Shown here piece by piece: positions 46,408-59,300 of a DNA stretch of 64,000 bases. The stretch is from Terebella lapidaria (taxonomy: Eukaryota; Annelida; Polychaeta; Terebellida; Terebellidae): contig OX424569.1 in the NCBI GenBank assembly GCA_949152475.1, positions 27,449,950 through 27,513,949 of the forward strand. Direction: 5' to 3'. The notes under the pieces are model-generated. The model was not told where the DNA came from. It did no database searches and saw only the letters and a list, made by a program, of their open reading frames with translations. How positions within the stretch are numbered: the stretch's first letter is position 1; each line of letters begins with the position of its first letter. Made by a program: the position numbers and the translations under genes.

Positions 46408-47491
46408 ACCCTCGCCCCGATAGGGGCAGAGGGTATTGCAATTGGGTCTGTCCGTTTGTATGTCTGTTTGTCTGTCTGTCTGTCTGTCCGCGCGCATATC
46501 TCAAAGGAGAATGGTCCGATCAACATGAAACTTATAGGGATGAAGCGGTATCTCAGTGGCTCGGTCCTCCTCAAATCTGGTCAAAATCGGACAAAAACTG
46601 TTGCCATGGCAACGGAAAATGTAAAAATCAATAATTGACCATAACTCCGGTTCTATTCAAGATAAATTTTTCTAACTAATTTTGTATTTTTCTATGGCCA
46701 ATTCCTGATCATCTGATATATGGCCCGTGGTCGTACGACCAAAACTCTCCATTATCGCCCGATGTCGAAAAATTGGGGGTCACGGTTTCAATTTTTTTTG
46801 GCCAGCGACGTTTCAGTGCAAATGTCTGCGCTCATAACTCAAAGGCAAACGACCCGATCGATTTGAAATTTATAGGGCAAGAGTGCTATGTTGCTGGCTC
46901 ATTCCCTTCAGAATTTCGCCAAAATCAGATGAAAACGGTTGCCATGGCAACGGAAAAAAGAAAATCACATAATTGGCTTAAACTCCGGTTCTACTCGATA
47001 TTAATTTTTCCAACTATTTTTGTATTTTTCTTTGGCCATTTCCCGATCGTATGGTGTACGACCGATGGTCGTACGACGAAAACTCTCTATTATCGCCCGA
47101 TGTCGAAAAATTGGGGGTCACGATTTCAGTTATTTTTGGCCAGCGACGTTTCAGTGCAAATGTCTGTGCTCATAACTCAAAGGCAAACGGTTCGATAGAT
47201 TTGAAATTTATAGGGCTAGAGTGCTATGGTAATGGCTCAGTCCCTTTCAAATTTTGCCAAAAAAATCGGGTGAAAACGGTTGCCATGGCAACTGAAAAAA
47301 TTAAATCACATAATTGACTATAACTCCGGTTCTAATCAATATTAAATGTTCAACCTATTTTTGTATTTTTCTTTGGCCAATTCCCAATCGTATTGCGTAC
47401 AACCGATGGTCTTAAGACCAAAACTCTCAATTATCGCCTAATTTTAGTGACTAAATCTGAAGGGCGAGGGTCTGCAATCTCTGATTGTCTC
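46408..47491 (+). mobile_element. CTCGCCC repeat element, unit 3 insertion
   Basis: It begins ACCCTCGCCCCGATAGGGG and ends GATTGTCTC, between GTT triplets (46405-46407 and 47492-47494). Unit 2 has the empty site with one GTT (20469-20471). The interior holds three diverged repeats of about 330 bp with GGTTGCCATGGCAACGG. Frames in the repeats (46773-47198, 141 codons, and 47051-47317) are chance products of the repeat. No protein family recognised. Confidence 0.75.
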
Positions 47492-50298
47492 GTTGGATCT
47501 GCATTTGACATGAAGTGAAACAGGCTCTCAGAATGGTGAAATTTACAACATACATACCTACCTCATCATGGGACATGTTGATTAACAAACAACGTGTGAT
47601 AAACCCGACTACTGATGGCCATGATTTATATAATATGGAAAACAATATTGAAAATTTTGTTATTGAGTCCGTGTATATTGTTTCCATAGCGAAACGGAAA
47701 CCTAGAAACCTGACATTTTGCCTTGTGGATATATAGACTGTGATATTATAATAACACATTGACATGTCTGATGACAATGTTCTCTTCATTATTCAAACCA
47801 TATTATCTGATTATAATCCGTTTGTACTGCTGATATGGATATTAAAAATACTGAATTGAATCACCTGAAAAATCACCAGGGCTTGTTGTCTCTATATGGA
47901 TATCTATGTACAAAATGATTATAGTCAACATTTTCCCAAAATTATAATTATAGCTAATGGATATTCATTATTAATCCTTTAGCATTATTCATGTACCATT
48001 GAAATCACTGAACTAAACTATGAGATTGGATAACGGACCCTGTTTTGTTCACTCGGAATGCTTAATACTGGGTATTGATTCAACGTCAATTAACCTGTCA
48101 TCCACCAATCAAATCAACCATCAATAAGGGGACATGGGCGATAAATGAGCATTTGACTGTGAAAACTCGACATGGACGATAATAGTGCTGTTCGATTTTC
48201 TCACATGTTATGTTTGTCATGCTACATCAATGGCCTTGAAAGTTGTAATGAATACTGGTTGTTGTTTTTCACATAGTGCTGATTCCAACATTTACATGTC
48301 AAATGTAAGACGGATCACACCAGTTATTCCCATCATAAATCGACAACAATTACCAGTAATGGTAAACGCCCTTGATATTAATGCCTGCCAGTGCATAACA
48401 CCGAAGAGAATCCCCCTCTCGCACATATATTGTGTGAGACGAAGTTCGAAGAAGATCGACTACGGCTCCTGCTCCAACGGATTGTTCGTGATATATTGTT
48501 CAGTGAATAAGACTGCTGACGCTCCAATAAAAAACCACCAGTTGGTGTGTATGATACATAAATATTTATTATCCAATTACCACTGATTGTGTTGATGCGA
48601 ATTAATAAACCAGTTATGGTGTTGGTGCATTGACAAGTCCAAATATTTATCACTGAGTCTCTCATATTCTATGTGTATGTATATATCACCAAAACTCTTG
48701 AACAAAAGCAAATCTTACCTTGATGTTCTATAGTAGAGCTAGCAAGTCCGAACGAAACCATACCAATTCAAAAGCCATCAGATTACATATGAGAATGGAT
48801 TGCCGCATTATCCATATGACGTAAGATCTCTATTCAAGAATGGCTAGTATATCATGTTTATCACTCACCTTCTCTCCACCTGTCTCTCGTAATTACCAAA
48901 TATCTTTGCCCATATGATATGATATTCTACTAAAATACCAACATTGACGTTTTTGTGAACATTACCGATTTACCTAATGGTCTCATTCATCATTTACCAC
49001 AAATACTAAGCGATCTTTATGTCAACAAAACAAACATAAAATGAAATTGGGATAGAAAAAATATTAGAAACCGAATTTATGTCGCACCAAACCAATCAGT
49101 CCATTGTCACTTCGATATACAGATATAGAAAACGCAATATTGCATTCTTATTTGTCCATTGAATAACTATTATTTGATCGATAGGTGGAGTGTGTTTCTA
49201 CGATTGTGATGTAATATTTGATATCTACATCTAGTCATGTCGAACAGTAACAAATGTTGATATAGTTGATAATATAGTTCATTGATGTGGAAAGAAGGGG
49301 CTCTGACAGGAACAAGCATTTCAAGCTTCACTGAGCTTTTCCGATTCCATGTCCATTCCCCAGATAGAGCTACCGTTATATTACAGACGTGATGTGGGGC
49401 CTCGTATATTGTAACCTTTGTGTTTGCACAAGAAGAGTGCATACACCTTAAATGCATCAAACAAGTTTTCCCTTCTGGGTGTATATATAGAACGAATCCC
49501 ATACAGACCCAGTTTATTTTGGATTATTAACACCCACGACATAGAAATTGATTATCTGATGAAAACAATCACTCATTGATTGTCCTGTTCTAGAAACTTC
49601 GACCATCTCATGTTGAGAAACAATAGACATTCTATAGGACATACTCATGATATTAACTGAAAACTATTCACAGTGAGGAAAACAGGATGTGTGTGGGTTT
49701 AAATATCGACGTATCCATATTGATAGAAGTAGATTGCTTACATCTATAATAGGTAAGCTCGAGATGCAAAGGTATTCTATAAAGTAACTGAACCTCGGCA
49801 ACCGTTAACGAATGAAATGAACTTGCTCTTCCATGGAAATCTAACCTCATGTCCGTGATTACTGGTACCAGCTAAGTGACATCCAATAACATCAAATAAA
49901 TTAATTGTACTAACAGCCCGCAACCATTAACGAATGAAATGTACTTGCTCTACCATGGAAATCTAACCTCATGTCCGTGATTACTGGTACCAGCTGAGTG
50001 ACATCCAATAACATCAAATTAATTAATTGAACTAACAGCCAGCAGATTTTATGTTAGATCTTTTTCCATGATCCCTTTGATTTTCACATAAAATATTATC
50101 TCCTATACTCCAAAGGATTCAGACGTATAGAACAGCTTGCCCTGCATTGTCAATGATGTAACAAAATTAAATATTGTCCACATGTCAATATAAATTCATT
50201 TCCACAAATAGGACCAGCGTATCATTGCGTCAATAGCGAACCTGAAAAACAAACATTCTTCGAATAAATACAAAACTCAAACAGACATTCAAATAGAA

Positions 50299-50391
50299 TA
50301 ATAATAATAATAATAATCAGATTTGTTTAACGACGGTCCATGATGATAGGCAATTCTGCCTGTCTTCCCCATCCCCCGTCGGGTGACAATT
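50299..50391 (-). mobile_element. 5'-truncated copy of the SINE
   Basis: Matches the 3' part of the SINE at 18929-19204 (tail plus CCCCATCCCCCGTCGGGTGA) and lacks boxes A and B. TAGAA stands on both sides (50294-50298 and 50392-50396). Unit 2 has the uninterrupted site at 26088-26092. The SINE itself has a similar TAGAA, so the right limit is uncertain by a few bases. Confidence 0.8.
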
Positions 50392-52044
50392 TAGAAAACC
50401 ACTATGGCGTCATACAACCTATCAGGAACTAATGTACACGTACGATTCTATTGTACACTTGATAGAACAAGTACACAACTATTTGAATCGTTTCAGTAGC
50501 TGGTTTTAGATTGATAATCAATGTATGTTTAGATCTACGCATCGTTTAATCACTATCCAGGTGCCACAAACTGTTGGTTACTTCCAGTCTTGGTCCAATC
50601 ACCATAAGTCATGTGCCACTACATTCTAACCCTAAGTGTGATCTCTTATTTGGGACAAATACTGACATTCTGGTGGGTGGCGTTCATCTGTTTTAATACT
50701 CCTGGGTTCACACTGCATTGATGTTGATATCTCTAAAAGATTGTAGGATAATTGCATATTTCATTGATCCAAGATTACAGTGAGAGCAACACGCTTGATA
50801 ATTCTAATGAATATGCCAATATTGCACATTAAACAATCATGCTATTACAGTCGGTGAATTGAAAAAAAAAATATTGCATATGAATTAGAAACCTGTTCTG
50901 ACAGTTTAATCGCTCACGGAGGTATAAAACTTGTAACTTTGACAACTGTTCTTATGATTACCACCTTTGTTTAGTATTTGACTTCAGGTTAAGATTTTCA
51001 TCCAATTAATGGAGAAATTAATCCTATTATTGACGGAATAACCGCCACTAGCCTACAACTAATCTTTGTTTCATATATTCGTTCGTTACTGTCCACATTA
51101 CATAATAACTTTATAGTCGGTGTCAATAATTCAGAGTACTCGTGGTTCTGTAGTTTGTGACCTGAAAAGTGACCTGAATTAATTCTCTCATAGGTTTTAT
51201 AGTGTTTCGTTTTTTCTTCTTTCTATTGATGTAGAATTTACATGTAAGATTTTCAGCCAATATCATTCATGTCTGTCATCTACATGTATGGAATATACCA
51301 AGAAATTTCTATCCTGATGTTTATCCTCGATGCCCGGCTGAATTTACGTGTGCCCGTTTTTGTGATTGAAGTTCCTTTCATATGTTCCCGACGGACGACA
51401 AAACACGCTACCCAGACATCTATGTTTTAAGATCTTTGAATATCTGCATATGCCATAATGCATGTTATTTCTTTTGTGATGGATAGTAGGTCTCCTATTT
51501 TGATGGATGGTAGGATATGGAAAAGCATTTCATCTACTAGGTTGATAGACATGTTGCATGACAATGCTTGTGCCTTAAATGTTTCCAGTCCATGCCTGGG
51601 TGAAATATGGGCAGTGAGCTAATCTCGCGTGATTCTAAGCAGACCAACAAGCTGCTGCGCGGTGGTCAAGTATTGCTCTGTGGTGATGCCACGGTGTCCC
51701 CTTGGGTCATAGCGTATGGGGGGCGGCGATGTGAATGATGGGATAGGACATTGAAGCTGCCAACCACTCAAAGCTATCATACATTTTCTGAACCCAGAGA
51801 CTGCACCCTTGCGGAAAACAATAGCGAGCTTTCCTACCTCTGTTTGAAACTGAAATCGAAATTTTGGGCACCTGGCTCATAGACTGGCTCCTCGTCATAC
51901 AGTGACTATTGTCCGACGCTCAGATGCGATAAGTGAACGCAAGAGTCTGAAATCAACCGCACGACATACAACAATATTTTGTTTTCCAGTGACGAAGTTT
52001 ATGTTTGTATACAGAAAACAATTATTTTTTAGCTCAATGGGTCT

Positions 52045-52413
52045 TTGATCACGCGCTGCATATTTCTGTTTAAGTCCACGATTCACACCAAAGAGAGAAC
52101 GTTTAATTATAAAAGCGCCTACAAGGTCATTTTACTGAAACGTGCAAGTCTGGACCGGAAAATCACCTGGGTCATAGAAGATATCAAAGAAGATATCATA
52201 CGTTATTTAACTGAGTTCAATATTGATCTTACTAACTCCAACACCAATAGGGCTGCATCTGGAAAAGCGCTATGCTGGTCTTCTAATGTATATCAAGTAC
52301 ATTTGAACCCGACCCCATGCGTGTGTGTGGAGCCATACACCACTGCGCTCCGTGCTTTTCAATGCAGCCCTATGAAAACACAAATAAATAGGCAAACGAT
52401 TTTTTTTACTTGA
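52045..52413 (+). other. Unrecognised open frame near the end of unit 3
   Basis: 122 codons, partly basic then Cys-rich, containing DRKITWVIEDIKEDI. The unit 2 counterpart (about 27555-27740) lacks an internal stretch of about 60 bp and the frame there is broken. It may be a decayed exon; no splice signals stand out and no family is recognised. Confidence 0.2.
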
Positions 52414-53142
52414 GCAGACTCACACCCTGATTTCTTTGCGGCACTCATTGATAACTAGTGCGCTTACATGTACGTTTTCGTCCGTAGCACAATGAAGGTG
52501 TAAAATAAACGCGACTGGTTCTATTGTAGATTGGCGTCGAATGCGGTGGAAATGGCGTAACTTAGCGTATCGGTGAACCTCGCGCTCACTGTATATCTAT
52601 TACGTAACTACATTTTTCTGTACAACATCAGACTGTGACAGCATACCTCATCAGGGCCACCGACGTCTTTGTCGAAATATTAATAAATTCGTCGACCCTC
52701 AGCTGGGACCCGAACTGGAACATGAATTGACTTCATCGGTAAGTACGCTACCCACGAACTAAGCTAACAGTGTAACCAAATCTGTAGACTTGACGTATGT
52801 ACCTGATTACTGACGCATATCCTACATTCAGGATATAACTAGACGATTTGGTCGCCGACGACCGCATGGGTGTATCCCCCTGAGGCACTATCATCCATGT
52901 TGGCGAAAATATGTTCATTCAGACGAAATATCATTACTACCAGTACCAGGCCAGTGTATTTCAGCGATATCAGTAATGGAAGTTCCGGACCTGAAGTATT
53001 TTTATTCCATGCAGTAACACTCATAAAGATTAATATATTCATTAACTTATAATTTCTTACCAAATACTTTCCAAATAAGCTTGTCACAGGAGTGGATTAT
53101 GAACCTTGTTCAATACTCCAACATCATGGGCACAGCCGTACA

Positions 53143-53405
53143 ATATCTACTAGACAGATGTTTTTTTTTTACTTTAACTTGTTGAGCCTAATAATAAATG
53201 TTTCATGTTTCAACTAGTCTCATTGTGGTCAATAATAGATGTAGGTAGTAAAACTTACGCTAACTTATTCAGTTACAGCCATGGAATCTCTACTGGACAA
53301 AACCTTTACCTTGATGAACTCAATAATAAATGGCTCTTGTCTTAACTATTTTATTGTAGTCAATAATAGACTAAACTAGTAAAACTAATGTTAACTTATT
53401 CAGTA
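53143..53405 (+). repeat. Diverged tandem pair of about 130 bp
   Basis: 53143-53277 and 53282-53405 share TCAATAATAGA, AATAATAAATG and AACTTATTCAGT in the same order. Otherwise 52420-54130 shows no convincing gene; small open frames there have no recognisable features. Confidence 0.65.
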
Positions 53406-54132
53406 ATATTATTCTGTTTTCACCAGAAACACCACTTCTTTATTCTGAACAAGAATCCAGTGCCATTTGCTTTCATAGTACAGGTTATTGGAGTCATCAC
53501 AGATGTCAAAGTGGATATTTCAATGGTCGTAATGAGTTAACCTGTTAAATGAGTAATATTTATTTGATCATTATGAAAAACAATAGGTTTCGTTTGACTG
53601 TCGTTCCCATCGAGCCTGTGCGATTTCATCATCATTCATCGAAAACTCCTACCCGTAAAGCGTTGACAAACCATGTGTGTTAAACAGGCTAATTTGAAAT
53701 AAAATTGTCGCCAATAGGCTACCTTGGTTGCTATGGCAACCCAAGTCGATTGGTGTCGGGATCTTACCAAAGAGATCTTATCATAGGATATGACTCTATA
53801 CAAAATTATTATAATCGTTTAAGATTTGCAATCTGTAGAGCGTTCACAAGAAAACCTGTACGGTGGACGCGACGGAGACAAATCCATAATATTCGCCGAA
53901 CTTCGTTCGGGGGGGATACAATTGATACTACTCGTCCACTGCAAACATGCCATTTAAACCATCGAACATATTTTTTAATCTGATCGACTGCTAATCACTA
54001 AAATACATATACCACGGCCATGTTCTACTCGAATATGTGATTCGCTTCAGAAACTCCCAGGGTACTCTTATTTCTTGTTGAAATGTGTCCGGAGCCTCAG
54101 GCAGAAACAAAAACATTTGATAGATAGCATGA

Positions 54133-54144
54133 TTTGCTTTCCAG
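54133..54144 (+). promoter_or_regulatory. Probable splice acceptor
   Basis: TTTGCTTTCCAG precedes the receptor-like frame. The frame is open from 54145, so the exon may add 15 codons before the ATG at 54190 or carry 5' untranslated sequence from an upstream exon. Confidence 0.5.
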
Positions 54145-54189
54145 GATGATCTGCTTTGGCGAGGTTTGCGGCACTCCTCACAAGTCGAG

Positions 54190-55344
54190 ATGAACCAGAT
54201 GGCTTGTAGTTTGGCGGCCGTCAGCTGCCTGGCGGTGGGGCTCGGGCTGGTTGTTGCCACCAAATTGGTGTTAGTAGCGAGGATCGACTTGAAACGCGTC
54301 CGAGCTCAGTGTGTTGTCGACGTACGGCTCCTGTCAGTTGCACTTCTCCGTGTTCTCTGTGCTGGTATGTACATCAGCGACGTTACCATGGCTACAGTCA
54401 TCGGTGTACTCTCCTGGCAACTATTGCGAGACGAACACTACGTCACACCTGGTCTAACAATCCTCAACGCCATCTGCTGGACGTGTGTCATTGGCTGGTC
54501 TGGATTAATGGCCCGGATCAGACACAGGCGCCTACTCCGGACGTGGATCAAGGAACCATGTACATCTAGTCGTCAGGACTGTCCGAATGGAGAAAAAGCG
54601 CCTGGTACATCTGCTGCTTGCTGGCCAATAAATGACCGTGAACGAACGAGATGTTTCCTAATCGGTAATTGTATCAAACACTTCACTGACCGTTCTTTGG
54701 TTGTCTTCACTGCATTCGCTATTTACTTTGGATTGTCAAACCTGTATAACCAGAGAGACCCGAGTGAAGAGGATGGCATCAAAGACTCCAAGCACCAACA
54801 ATTGTCAATAATAAAGACGTTATTGTTCTCTGTCTCAGTTATCATTTCATTATGCAGCGTGCTGTTAGCGGTTTCGTTCGTTCGACGAACATGCGCAGAA
54901 TTGCAAGGGAACCTCCAAGAGCACACAGAGTCGGATGTTGAAGTCTCCCAGGATCACCGAGAAGAGACAACTGGACTCGCCTCACATTCTACGCGACCGC
55001 TCCTCGAAACCCTACACATAGAAGGAACCATCATGTCGCCAACGACGAACGCCGACAGCTCACCAAGGACCCCGACTCTCCCAGATCTATCCACAGCAAA
55101 GGTCATATTCCACGTCTTCAGCATCTACTCTGTGTGGATCCCAGTGTTCATCTGTCTACTGCAGCTCCACCTAGGCACCAAGCCCTATTATTCGAGCTAC
55201 ACAATCCTCTGGGCATACAGTATTAGTAACTGCTTCTGGACGTACGTTATGCACGCGTGCTTGCCATTACACGAGGCCAGCTCACAGGAGATTGATCAGA
55301 ACAAGGTGCGACGGACCCCGCAAAAATCATCCCCAGTTGTATAA
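54190..55344 (+). CDS. Seven-transmembrane protein, divergent GPCR-like
   Basis: 384 codons from the ATG at 54190 (G at -3). The frame extends 24 bases further to a TTG and to a splice acceptor at 54144. Seven hydrophobic segments are visible at about residues 8-30, 46-70, 88-108, 169-186, 206-230, 313-336 and 345-368. Basic residues after segments 1 and 3 (RIRHRRLLR) and an acidic loop after segment 4 give an outside N-terminus. The first cytoplasmic loop after segment 3 is long (about 60 residues), and the loop between segments 5 and 6 is about 80 residues. Asp64 in segment 2 and VWIP in segment 6 recall rhodopsin-family positions, but there is no clear DRY or NPxxY motif. The coding sequence is more G+C-rich than its surroundings and the frame is intact. 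Seven-pass membrane protein is well supported; GPCR is inferred; ligand unknown. Confidence 0.75.
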   Translation: MNQMACSLAAVSCLAVGLGLVVATKLVLVARIDLKRVRAQCVVDVRLLSVALLRVLCAGMYISDVTMATVIGVLSWQLLRDEHYVTPGLTILNAICWTCVIGWSGLMARIRHRRLLRTWIKEPCTSSRQDCPNGEKAPGTSAACWPINDRERTRCFLIGNCIKHFTDRSLVVFTAFAIYFGLSNLYNQRDPSEEDGIKDSKHQQLSIIKTLLFSVSVIISLCSVLLAVSFVRRTCAELQGNLQEHTESDVEVSQDHREETTGLASHSTRPLLETLHIEGTIMSPTTNADSSPRTPTLPDLSTAKVIFHVFSIYSVWIPVFICLLQLHLGTKPYYSSYTILWAYSISNCFWTYVMHACLPLHEASSQEIDQNKVRRTPQKSSPVV

Positions 55345-55899
55345 GGCTACAATCCATTATCTCCCATAAAAACATCAACACACGATAACGATTTCGAAAT
55401 TAAATTATAATGTATTCGGGCGTTCTTTTCAATGGAATAATCCCATTTTCAAAATTCTGTCAGATCCGCATGATTTCCATTTCAATCAAATATTGCATGA
55501 GAAATGGTATAAACAATGTTTTGGTGTGTTTATCTTTTTTTCGTATAATTTTCATGTAACGAATTTATGTGCAGTGCGTATCTTACATATATCACACGAA
55601 TCGTTTTATACAAAACCAAGAAAGGAATAATTGTGCACTGCATGGATATTTTTCTCGAAGTCTCGATAAGTCTGACCAGCAAGTAATTACAGTAATTTAT
55701 AAAACGTAAATTATTAACGTTGCATGACGCGGTAATGTATGTTGGCGCGCACCAGTTTGTTCAATGCAAGTCCAGTTCATGGACAGCATGAATATGTGTA
55801 ACGTTACTGTATAAAATTTGATTACATGGTCAATCCCCTTGTGAATACACCGTGCCCCTTATACCATGGTCTGCTGGAGAATGAAAAGCAATACATGGA

Positions 55900-55905
55900 A
55901 ATAAA
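55900..55905 (+). terminator. Candidate polyadenylation signal
   Basis: AATAAA about 560 bases after the stop codon of the receptor-like gene, in otherwise featureless AT-rich sequence (55345-56340). It would give a 3' UTR of ordinary length. Confidence 0.4.
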
Positions 55906-56345
55906 GAATATGTGAACTTTACGTATTCGTATGTCTTTTTTGTATCAGACGCGTATATAATTGACTGCACCACAACGAGGTTTCTTTAAATTAAAAAGGT
56001 CCACTCAAAAGACATCTATTTCTCGTGCAATCTCCTCTCGACCCATATGAAAGCTCTATATTTATCGCTGCCGAGTTCTCTCCGAATGCATTCAATACAA
56101 TGTGAATACAGTAAGGGATCGGCTACATGTAGGCTACATATCGCTTTATATGCTACTATGTTATGTTAAAGGACCTATATGTGCTATAGTACACCCTTAT
56201 AACGAATTAAGAAAACATTCTTCGCGAAAATGCGAAGGTATTCTCCTGGCATGCCTATATATTTTGGGGGTTATCGGACCACCTATTGGCATGGCGTTGC
56301 GTCCGCAGTATGTAGTCCCGCTACATTTTTATCTTCAAAGTTTAC

Positions 56346-59300
56346 GGTCGAATCAACTCCATGGTTTTTTTACAAGAATACCTAAGAATAATATTCAATT
56401 AGGGGTTTTTCGCACATTTTTTCTGGAAATGACGGCCGTTGTTCAACGAAAAACATCAAAATGCGGACTTTGGCATTCATAATAGATGAAGTTGTCAGAC
56501 AGGCCAGGTGTCTGCCCGACCAACGCGCGCAAGTGTGATCGTGAGCTGTGGACATCGATCAGCGCGAGCAAAGAGCCCATTGATAGCAAATGCTGGGACT
56601 TAGTGGCATTGTGCATAAACAGCCAGTAACTGCACTGGCGGTCACCTCTGTAGAGAGGTTACTGGTAATAGCTACTGATGATTGGCGATGGAAATAGTTG
56701 GTGGGAATCGGTTCACCACTTTCGTGTTTATGTAGGAATTGGCATTATGTGACACTTGACGTTAGATTTGTAGATGATACAATTTGGGATGATTATGATT
56801 CTCAGTCGCACTCAGTTTATGTGATAATGGAATTGGAGAATCGTATCTTGTATAGATCTCCGTCAGTTCAGGACAGGAAACCATGTGTTCGTTGAAGAGT
56901 GAGGATGTTGTAAAAGCCAGTAGAAAATAATGAAAAGCTAACAATGTCAAAGTTTGCCACGATGTGTGCAGAGTGTCTGGTGGATTTGTCCCTCGTCCTC
57001 CTGACATGTCTAAAACTAGGTAAGATTCAATAACTGTTGATACACTGGTACATAATATTCATGTTGGTACTGTAGCAGTTTATTCCATGTTGTTTTTGCA
57101 TTTGTTTTTGTAGATCCTTGATTTCATTAGGTTAGCCACGAGTGGTTTATTTCGGCAAGAACAGTGCAGAATGTTATTTTTTGAAAATAGCAAGCCACAA
57201 TGATATTTCTGTTGGATCATACTTGCACTGTTCTCGGATGGGTTCAATGAATGGTATGTGTTGGTTAGACCACAGCCGATCACGGCTACGTAGTTTCTGT
57301 ATCATTACAAACAGAGAAACCCCTTGAGTGACAGGATTTTTAGGTTACCCTTTGGTCCGATAACCTATTGCCGTGGCGTTGCGTCCGTCGTCGTCGTCTG
57401 TCTACATTAATATCTTTAAAGTTTACGGTCGAATCTTTTTTTAATTTTTGCACAAAAATACCTGAAAATATTTCAAGAGGGGTGTATTTTTTTTTTTTCT
57501 TCTACGCAATTTTTTTTTTCAAAATGGCGGCCATTTTTGACGAAAAATGTATAATTTTGGACTTTGGCGGCCATTTGTCTCAAAAAATGTTCGACCACTT
57601 TTGAGGTTTTTGTTTTTAAGGCTTCCCTTCATGTACCTCTGTGACGTGTAAAAGTTTTATTGCCATTGAATCGCCGGCATGCATATGGCGGCCATTTTGA
57701 TTTTTTGATAGGTCGGCAAAATCAAGTCTTCATTCGTTTTGAGTGATTTCCAGCCAAACAAATGTTTTGGCCCTTCCTGTGAAGAGTAAACTCGTGGAAC
57801 ACTTCAAGATAGAGCTTTAATTTTGGCATATTCAAATACGAAACCATATATTGCGGTTTCAGTGGTGACCTTGAATTTTACCTTTAATGTCCTTGGAAGT
57901 TCAAAGCGGCAATTTTGGTGGAAAACGTTGTGGTTTAACAATAAACATTTGTCCCGTGACCTTTCTTAGCCCTTGGGCAAATTTTTCAACGTAGTCCCCG
58001 GATGCCGGTCGAATCAACTCGATTGTTTTTTTACAAGAATACCTAAGAATAATATTCAATTAGGGGTTTTTCGCGCATTTTTCTGGAAATGAAGGCCGTT
58101 GTTCAACAAAAAACATCAAAATGCGGACTTTTTCATTCATAATAGATGAATTTGTCAGAAGGCCAGATATCTGCCCGACCAACGCGCACAAGTGTGATCG
58201 TGAGCTGTAGACATCGATCAGCGCGAGCAAAGAGCCCATTGATAGCAAATGCTGGGACTTAGTGGCATTGTGCATGGACACACAGTAGCTGCACTGGCGG
58301 TCACCTCTATATAGAGGTTACTGGTAATAGCCGCTGATGATTGGCGATGGAAATAGTTGGTGGGAATCGGTTCACCACTTTCGTGTTTATGTAGGAATTG
58401 GCATTATGTGACACTTGACGTTAGATTTGTAGATGATACAATTTGGGATGATTATGATTCTCAGTCGCACTCAGTTTATGTGATAATGGAACTGGAGAAT
58501 CGTATCGTGTATAGATCTCCGTCAGTTCAGGACAGGAAACCATGTGTTCGTTGAAGAGTGAGGATGTTGTAAAAGCCAGTAGAAAATAATGAAAAGCTAA
58601 CAATGTCAAAGTTTGCTACGATGTGTGCAGAGTGTCTGGTGGATTTGTCCCTCGTCCTCCTGACATGTCTAAAACTAGGTAAGATTCAATAACTGTTGAT
58701 ACACTGGTACATAATATTCATGTTGGTACTGTAGCAGTTTATTCCATGTTGTTTTTGCATTTGTTTTTGTAGATCCTTGATTTCATTAGGTAGGGTTTAT
58801 TCGCACGTGAGTGTTTTTTTTGATCGGCAAGAACAGGCAATGTATTAAAATCTTCTGTTGGATCATACTTGCCACTGTTCTCGGATGGGTTCAATGAATG
58901 GTATGTGTTGGTTAGACCACAGCCGATCACGGCTAAGTAGTTTCTGTATGATTACAAACAGAGAAACCCCTTGAGTGACAGGATTTTTAGGTTACCCTTT
59001 GGTCCGATAACCTATTGCCGTGGCGTTGCGTCCGTCGTCGTCGTCGTCTGTCTACATTAATATCTTTAAAGTTTACGGTCGAATCTTTTTTTAATTTTTG
59101 CACAAAAATACCTGAAAATATTTCAAGAGGGGTGTATTTTTTTTTTTCTTCTACGCAATTTTTTTTTTCAAAATGGCGGCCATTTTTGACGAAAAATGTA
59201 TAATTTTGGAATTTGGCGGCCATTTGTCTCAAAAAATGTTCCGACCACTTTTGAGGTTTTTGTTTTTAAGGCTTCCCTTCATGTACCTCTGTGACGTGTA

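Larger units (their letters stand above)
29128..52420 (+). repeat. Segmental duplication unit 3
   Basis: Colinear with about 9095-27740. Unit-specific insertions are 29861-30796, about 35650-44150, 46408-47491 and 50299-50391. It retains the empty sites for the palindrome, the SINE and the Penelope-like element of unit 2. Its right end (51685-52420) keeps sequence that unit 2 has partly lost. Confidence 0.85.

Noticed and set aside
46773..47317. 141- and 88-codon frames
   Set aside because: They follow the internal repeats of the CTCGCCC element and are broken in all other copies.
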